A stretch of 10,164 nucleotides of DNA from Bog-159 sp049514955 (lineage in GTDB: Bacteria > Acidobacteriota > Terriglobia > Bryobacterales > Bryobacteraceae), in contig JBEKUO010000226.1 in assembly GCA_049514955.1 (NCBI GenBank), positions 1 to 10,164 of the forward strand, in the 5' to 3' direction. Every line of letters starts with the position of its first letter. Within the stretch, counting starts at the first letter, position 1. Shown here one piece after another: positions 6,253 to 10,164 of the stretch. A program made the position numbers and the translations under genes. Under the pieces are notes generated by a model that saw only the letters and a program-made list of their open reading frames with translations, made no database searches and was not told the origin of the DNA.

Positions 6253-7557
6253 CTACTCCGCGATACCGAACACGTGACTCAACCCGCGGACAATCAGCAT
6301 CCCATCGGTGAGCGCCGGCGTAGCCATAACCACTTCGCCCATCTTATTCGTCGCCAGCAGCTCAAACGTGGGGCCGGCTTTGACGACATAGACGTCGCCG
6401 TCTTCACTGGCGGCGTAGAGGCGGCCGGCTGTGGCGACGGGCGAAGATGAGAACGCACCGGGCGCGAGCCGTTGCTCGTAGATGCGCTCCCCGGTCGCGG
6501 CGTTATAAACGGTGAGTATGCCGCGGTGGTTGAAGGCGTAGAAATAGTCGCCGTACACGATGGGAGTGGGCAAATACGGCGCGCCCTTTTCCGTGCGCCA
6601 GGCCATACCTGCAGGCTGCACGTCGCCGGTGGCGCCGGGCTTGAGCGCGACGATCGGCTGAATGAACCGATAGTAACCGCTGGCGAGATAGATCAGGCCG
6701 TGCGCGGCGAAAGGCGTGGGCACCGAGATCATCGAGGTTCCTTTGATCCGCCAGAGTTCTTTGCCGGTAGCCGGGTCGTAGCCGCGAAAGTACTCGGTGC
6801 CATTCACCACCAACTCGGCGCGCTCCGTGCCTTCGTAGACCGTGGGTGTCGACCAGGAAGGCAGGGCCTCCCGCGACGCGCGCCAGACGGGCTTGCCGGT
6901 GGCTGCCTCGAACGCGGCAAGGAACGATCCCTTCTGCTGGTCGCACTGGACGATTACGAGATTCTTATAAAGGATCGGCGAACTGGCGCTGCCCCACTGG
7001 TAATCGGGCAGATCGAAAGCTCCCTGGTCGAGCGGGCCCACATCCTGCTTCCAGAGCGGCTTTCCATCCAGATCGAAAGCGAACAAGCCCTCGGAGCCGA
7101 AAAATGCGACGACGCGTTGGCCGTCGGTGGCGGGCGTGGCCGAAGCGTAGCTGTTGTGCGGATGACGCGCCACGCGGGGAGCCAGCTCGGCGGCCAGGCT
7201 CTCCCAGACGATCTTGCCGGTGCGCTTATCGAGGCAATAGAGTTTGAACTGCTGTTTGGTGAGATCCGTGCGGCGGTCCAAATTACCCACGAGCGGATAT
7301 TGGAAAACCGACTTCGGGTCGCTCGATATAGCGGTGGTGACGAAGATGCGGTCTCCCCAAACGATAGGACTGGAGTGTCCCAAGCCGGGAATCGCAGTGC
7401 GCCACTTTACGTTGCGATTGGTTTCCACGTCCCAGGAGACCGGTGCGCCGCGTTTAGTGTCGAGCACGCCGGTCGCGCCGGGGCCGCGGAAGGAAGGCCA
7501 ATTCTGCGCGTATGCCGCGGCGAGAAATGCAGAAGCCAGGAGTGCGATGATTTTCAT
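6253..7557 (-). CDS. Exported PQQ-type beta-propeller repeat protein
   Basis: The protein has 434 residues from ATG 7557, which begins a signal peptide (MKIIALLASAFLAAAYA, then QNWPSFRGPG). An in-frame ATG at 7587 would put 10 more residues ahead of it. The mature start QNWPSFRGPGATGV is typical of the PQQ-like propeller proteins common in Acidobacteria and Planctomycetes. Blade-type motifs recur: LYCLDKRTGKIVWE, FAFDLDGKPLWKQD, AAFEAATGKPVWRAS, GYDPATGKELWRIKG, TVYNAATGERIYEQR and LYAASEDGDVYVV. These match the A-x-D-x-x-T-G-K-x-x-W pattern of PQQ-enzyme repeats. The quinoprotein dehydrogenase disulfide and metal-site residues are not evident, so it may be a scaffold or binding protein rather than an enzyme (inference). 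It is divergent from the hydrolase gene at 7611 with only 53 bases between starts, and it precedes the M28 peptidase gene on the same strand. Confidence 0.88.
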   Translation of the reverse strand: MKIIALLASAFLAAAYAQNWPSFRGPGATGVLDTKRGAPVSWDVETNRNVKWRTAIPGLGHSSPIVWGDRIFVTTAISSDPKSVFQYPLVGNLDRRTDLTKQQFKLYCLDKRTGKIVWESLAAELAPRVARHPHNSYASATPATDGQRVVAFFGSEGLFAFDLDGKPLWKQDVGPLDQGAFDLPDYQWGSASSPILYKNLVIVQCDQQKGSFLAAFEAATGKPVWRASREALPSWSTPTVYEGTERAELVVNGTEYFRGYDPATGKELWRIKGTSMISVPTPFAAHGLIYLASGYYRFIQPIVALKPGATGDVQPAGMAWRTEKGAPYLPTPIVYGDYFYAFNHRGILTVYNAATGERIYEQRLAPGAFSSSPVATAGRLYAASEDGDVYVVKAGPTFELLATNKMGEVVMATPALTDGMLIVRGLSHVFGIAE

Positions 7558-7585
7558 GAGTGCCGTCTGCCAAGCGGTGAACCTC

Positions 7586-7591
7586 ATTATA
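7586..7591 (-). promoter_or_regulatory. Possible -10 box of the propeller gene
   Basis: The minus strand reads TATAAT exactly at 7591-7586, about 29 bases ahead of ATG 7557, a suitable distance for a short leader. No good -35 box is found 16-18 bases further upstream. The site lies in the 53-base gap shared with the divergent hydrolase gene, so any regulator binding here could affect both. This is a single hexamer match and therefore weak. Confidence 0.3.
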
Positions 7592-7610
7592 TGTGATAAA
7601 CTCGCTTGCC

Positions 7611-8555
7611 ATGCGCTTGCCCTTACTTGTCCTGATCTCCGTGGCGGCGTGGCCGCAGACCGCGCCCTTCACGCCGCCGGAAGACATCGTGTTCCGCCAC
7701 GCCGACATCATGAGCGAGGGTACCCGCATGTCGGCGGAGGTCTTCGCGCTGAAATCATCCGCCGGAAAGAAGCTGCCGGCGATCCTGATGGCGCACGGCT
7801 GGGGCGGTACGGCGGCGCTCCTGCGAGGGGATGCCATGGCGTTCGCGCGGGCCGGCTATCTCGTGGTGACTTTCGATTACCGGGGATGGGGCGACAGCGA
7901 TTCGCGCGTGATTCTAACTGCGCCGGAGCCCCGCGAGCATCCGAATGGACGGTTCACCGCCGAAGTGCGTGAGGTGCGCGAGGTGGTCGATCCGATGGAC
8001 GAAGTGACCGACTGGTTCAACGCGATCCACTGGCTGCAGGCCGAGCCGCAGTTCGATCCCGACCGCCTGGGACTGTGGGGCAGCAGTTTCTCCGGCGGCC
8101 TGGTGGTGTACGTCGCGGAGCACGATCCGCGCGTGAAGGCTATCCACAGCCAGGTCGGCGCCATGGACGGCCGTTCGATGATCGCCAACGAGACGGAACG
8201 CAAGAAGACTTACGAAGAAGCCACCAAGATGGCTCGCGGAGAGCTGGACTACCCGGCGCCCGGAGTCAAGGTGATCGGCAACCTGCGGGGTGCGCCGATG
8301 CGGGCGAAGTTCGTTCCCTACGATCCGGTTGAGGACGTCAATAAAGCGCCGCAGTGCGCGATGCAGTTTATTATTGCCGAGAAGGAAGAGCTGTTCGATA
8401 ACCGGGATCACGCGATCAAGGCGTACCAGCGGTTCACGGGCCGGAAGAACCTGGTAGAGATCCCCGGCATCACGCACTACGGAATCTATCTAGAGGCCCA
8501 CCAGCAGGCGCAGAAACTGGCGATCGAGTGGTTCGACAGGTATCTGAAGAAGTAG
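7611..8555 (+). CDS. Exported alpha/beta hydrolase
   Basis: The protein has 314 residues from ATG 7611, which starts a signal peptide (MRLPLLVLISVAAWPQ). An in-frame GTG at 7593 would prepend only six residues, and no ribosome site distinguishes the two. The fold is shown by the oxyanion strand LPAILMAHGWGG, the stretch VVTFDYRGWGDSDS, the nucleophile elbow GLWGSSFSGG with Ser159, and a C-terminal GITHYGIY with His289. The acid is probably in IIAEKEELFDN. The elbow is G-S-S-F-S rather than the common GxSxG, a form I recall from related dienelactone-hydrolase/peptidase-like proteins annotated only as alpha/beta hydrolase. It should be an active esterase- or peptidase-like enzyme of unknown substrate in the periplasm. 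It converges on the next gene, with the stop codons only 12 bases apart. Confidence 0.88.
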   Translation: MRLPLLVLISVAAWPQTAPFTPPEDIVFRHADIMSEGTRMSAEVFALKSSAGKKLPAILMAHGWGGTAALLRGDAMAFARAGYLVVTFDYRGWGDSDSRVILTAPEPREHPNGRFTAEVREVREVVDPMDEVTDWFNAIHWLQAEPQFDPDRLGLWGSSFSGGLVVYVAEHDPRVKAIHSQVGAMDGRSMIANETERKKTYEEATKMARGELDYPAPGVKVIGNLRGAPMRAKFVPYDPVEDVNKAPQCAMQFIIAEKEELFDNRDHAIKAYQRFTGRKNLVEIPGITHYGIYLEAHQQAQKLAIEWFDRYLKK

Positions 8556-8567
8556 CTATACGGCGGA

Positions 8568-9749
8568 CTACGGGCACCGCTTGGCGGTCAACAACTCCTT
8601 CTGCTCATCCAGCAGCCAGCAGCCGGCGGTGTCCGCTTGCGCCACTTCGGTTCCGTTCCAGTCGATCTTGGCCGGGAGCCAGGCCTCCGGGATCGTCAGT
8701 TTGATTTGTGCTACCGCGCGGCTGAGCACTTCGACTTCCCGCAGATCGGGCAGATAATGCGCTCGCACGCGGGCGGTGCCGGTCTCTTCTCGCGACGGCA
8801 CCACGATTCTGGTTTCCAGGCGGATGTGTTCCTTGCCGCGCGCCACCATCACCACTACCGGTTTCTCTTCGAAGGTCTGGTACAGCATCTGTGCGTATTG
8901 CGCGCTGTCTTTCAGTTCTTTGCCGCCGACGGCGATGATGCGATCGTGTAGCTTGAGGGGTCCCTCGTATTTTTCGGGGAGCCTGGCGACTACGACGCCG
9001 GGACCCGGCTCTGTGGGATCGAAGCCGAAGGGACCGAGGGCCAGGGTGGCGCCCGATCCCAGCGGCGGAACGCGCGTGGAATCCAGCACGTCGTTGCGCT
9101 CGGCTGGGTCGAACTTGGTAATCTCCACCCAGTAGCAGCGTGGAAAAAGCGGGCTTCCCGTCTCGCAATCCGCGGTGGCGGGGTATGGTTCGCGCTGATG
9201 CGACGCCAGCCAATCGAGCACCTCGGAAGTCTTGGCGCGCTGCCCCTCGCGCGCTTCCAGGTTGAAGCCGGCGGACGTCAGTTTCTGCCCCAGAGGCGCC
9301 TCATCATTGTTCGCAAAGAACCACAACACCGGCACGTTGGTGGTGTTGGCGGCGAACAGGCGATTGGTATCCATGGCCGCTCGCGGACTGCCTCCCACCG
9401 CGACGGCCGCGGCCCACAAGTCCGGAATTCGAGTCACCGTGTAGAACAGCGCGGACACGGAATCGCCCTGTCCGGCGAGATAGACGCGGCTGGTATCCAC
9501 CGGCAGGCGCTTCTCACCTTCCTCCACCTTGGCGGCCAGGGCTTTGACGCGTTGATCGATACCTTTCTCCGTGATTTCACTCCAGGGTTCCAGAAACTGC
9601 CAGCCGCGCTCCCGACACCAGGATTGCCAGCTCTGCGTGTCGCCACCGAGCAGGACCAGGAGCGGCGATTTCGCAGGTTGGGCGGGGCAGAGCCCGGCGG
9701 CAAAGAGGATGAGAAAGGGCAGGCGCGCCCACGCCTGATAGGCGAGCAA
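8568..9749 (-). CDS. Exported alpha/beta-hydrolase-like protein with PDZ domain, nucleophile missing
   Basis: The start is uncertain. The frame is open to an ATG at 9968, but that part overlaps the better-supported gene at 9826-10143 and crosses a hairpin array. TTG 9749 gives LLAYQAWARLPFLILFAAGL, a plausible signal peptide, and 393 residues; GTG 9815 is the alternative. Residues about 25-190 resemble the polyhydroxybutyrate-depolymerase/esterase fold: PLLVLLGG, RVYLAGQGDSVSALFYTV, IPDLWAAAVAVGG, VPVLWFFANNDEAP and DWLASHQR. The elbow reads G-Q-G-D-S where relatives have GxSxG, so the serine is replaced by Gly95; the possible Asp149 and His184 remain. Residues about 245-325 look like a PDZ domain (PGVVVARLPEKYEGPLKLHDRIIAVGG, with D-R-I-I-x-V-x-G the key pattern). 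The C-terminus is another small beta-rich region ending in a cysteine pair. Probably a binding or scaffold protein rather than an enzyme (inference). It may share a transcript with the upstream small protein gene. Confidence 0.75.
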   Translation of the reverse strand: MLAYQAWARLPFLILFAAGLCPAQPAKSPLLVLLGGDTQSWQSWCRERGWQFLEPWSEITEKGIDQRVKALAAKVEEGEKRLPVDTSRVYLAGQGDSVSALFYTVTRIPDLWAAAVAVGGSPRAAMDTNRLFAANTTNVPVLWFFANNDEAPLGQKLTSAGFNLEAREGQRAKTSEVLDWLASHQREPYPATADCETGSPLFPRCYWVEITKFDPAERNDVLDSTRVPPLGSGATLALGPFGFDPTEPGPGVVVARLPEKYEGPLKLHDRIIAVGGKELKDSAQYAQMLYQTFEEKPVVVMVARGKEHIRLETRIVVPSREETGTARVRAHYLPDLREVEVLSRAVAQIKLTIPEAWLPAKIDWNGTEVAQADTAGCWLLDEQKELLTAKRCP

Positions 9750-9823
9750 AGCTCGCCTGCGCCGGCAGGAGTACCGGCGCGGCAGGCAGGAGTGCCTGCG
9801 CCACGCCCGCGCCACGAGGTGGC
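9740..9823. repeat. Row of four GC-rich hairpins (REP-like cluster)
   Basis: Four adjacent perfect palindromes fill 84 bases. The first is AGGCGAGC-AAA-GCTCGCCT at 9740-9758. The second is a 7-bp stem GCGCCGG/CCGGCGC at 9759-9780 with an 8-base loop. The third is GCAGGCA-GGAG-TGCCTGC at 9782-9799. The fourth is GCCAC-GAG-GTGGC at 9811-9823. The middle two share the core GGCAGGAGT spaced 21 bases apart (9764 and 9785). The array lies between two same-strand genes and includes the most likely start region of the downstream one. It looks like an intergenic palindromic repeat cluster; translation of it gives arginine/cysteine-rich nonsense. Confidence 0.75.
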
Positions 9824-9825
9824 GA

Positions 9826-10143
9826 TCACCGCACGAGGCGCGAATGGATGCGTTTGGCCAGTTTCTCAATTTCTTCCGTCTTCTTGAGGCTGGAGATGGA
9901 GAGCACATGACGGTCGTTCTTTTCCAGCTCCTGCTTGAGCTGCTCGGCCACGTCGATGAGTTGGGCAACGTCCTTCAGATCCTTCTCGTGATCCTCTTTC
10001 AGGATTTCTTCCTGCTGGTGCTTTGCGTCGGGGAGTTGCGAATCGTCATCCCGAGGCGCGGAATGCCGGGTCTGCGGCGAGCCGGATAGCGCAAGAGCCA
10101 GCGCCAGCCCTGCCGCGCCAGTGAACCGTAACATGGTTTTCAT
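9826..10143 (-). CDS. Small exported helical protein of unknown function
   Basis: The protein has 105 residues from ATG 10143, chosen because AGGA lies five bases upstream (CCAGGAACC) and because it starts directly at a signal peptide (MKTMLRFTGAAGLALALALS). An in-frame ATG at 10161 has no such site. After a short polar linker (PRDDDSQLPDAKHQ) the rest, about 42-105, is a charged heptad-like helix: EEILKEDHEKDLKDVAQLID, then AEQLKQELEKND and LKKTEEIEKLAKRI. I recall similar short exported proteins in Acidobacteria with the ending 'KLAKRIRxR' but know no function. A coiled-coil or helical hairpin in the periplasm is likely. The PDZ-domain gene follows on the same strand after a 76-base gap filled with hairpins. 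Confidence 0.75.
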   Translation of the reverse strand: MKTMLRFTGAAGLALALALSGSPQTRHSAPRDDDSQLPDAKHQQEEILKEDHEKDLKDVAQLIDVAEQLKQELEKNDRHVLSISSLKKTEEIEKLAKRIHSRLVR

Positions 10144-10164
10144 GGTTCCTGGTGCTATCATAGC

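Noticed and set aside
6472..7596. Long plus-strand open frame of 374 codons opposite the propeller gene
   Set aside because: It is antisense to clear PQQ-type repeats, shows no family features of its own, and is an effect of GC-rich codon use.
9750..9968. N-terminal extension of the PDZ-domain protein to ATG 9968
   Set aside because: It would overlap the better-supported small exported protein gene, and its translation is Ser/Arg/Cys-rich nonsense across a hairpin array.

Overview
This is a GC-rich chromosomal segment of about 10 kb. Nearly every intact gene encodes a protein with an export signal. Gloeo/Verruco-type repeats, a PQQ-type beta-propeller, an exported M28 peptidase, short GC-rich palindromic repeats and a small exported helical protein together suggest a soil acidobacterium of the Solibacter/Bryobacter type. 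That assignment is an inference from gene content, since no taxonomic marker is present.

Layout, left to right. 1-375 (minus) is the N-terminal two thirds of pyrR, cut by the window edge. 376-626 contains no gene I recognise; its right part belongs to a duplicated block. 627-1997 (minus) is an exported repeat protein with a C-terminal IPT/TIG domain, preceded by a good sigma70-like promoter at 2069-2097. 2139-2616 is a graveyard: a second, frameshifted copy of the tail of that gene, joined to a decayed Xre/HigA-type antitoxin gene that can be followed only by switching reading frame. 2751-3770 (plus) is an exported ARPP-1-like protein. Its last 40 bases and 3' flank are duplicated in tandem (85-bp unit), and the following 50 bases hold an inverted palindromic repeat. 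3983-6118 (minus) is a glutamate-carboxypeptidase-II-like M28 zinc peptidase and 6253-7557 (minus) a PQQ-type beta-propeller protein; the two may be co-transcribed. 7611-8555 (plus) is an exported alpha/beta hydrolase, divergent from the propeller gene. 8568-9749 (minus) is an alpha/beta-hydrolase-like protein fused to a PDZ domain and lacking the serine nucleophile. 9740-9823 is a row of four hairpins, and 9826-10143 (minus) encodes a small exported helical protein.

Functionally the region looks like a loose collection of periplasmic or extracellular degradation and binding proteins: one peptidase, two hydrolase-fold proteins and two propeller or repeat proteins. It sits next to a pyrimidine regulatory gene and is peppered with palindromic repeats and decayed duplicates. 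I do not see a defence island, biosynthetic cluster, CRISPR array, tRNA or intact mobile element, and no clear case for a wholly new multi-gene system. The most interesting features are the repeat biology (tandem 85-bp unit, structure-preserving palindromes, hairpin row at a gene start), the hidden antitoxin remnant, the apparently dead hydrolase-PDZ fusion and the exported ARPP-1 protein.
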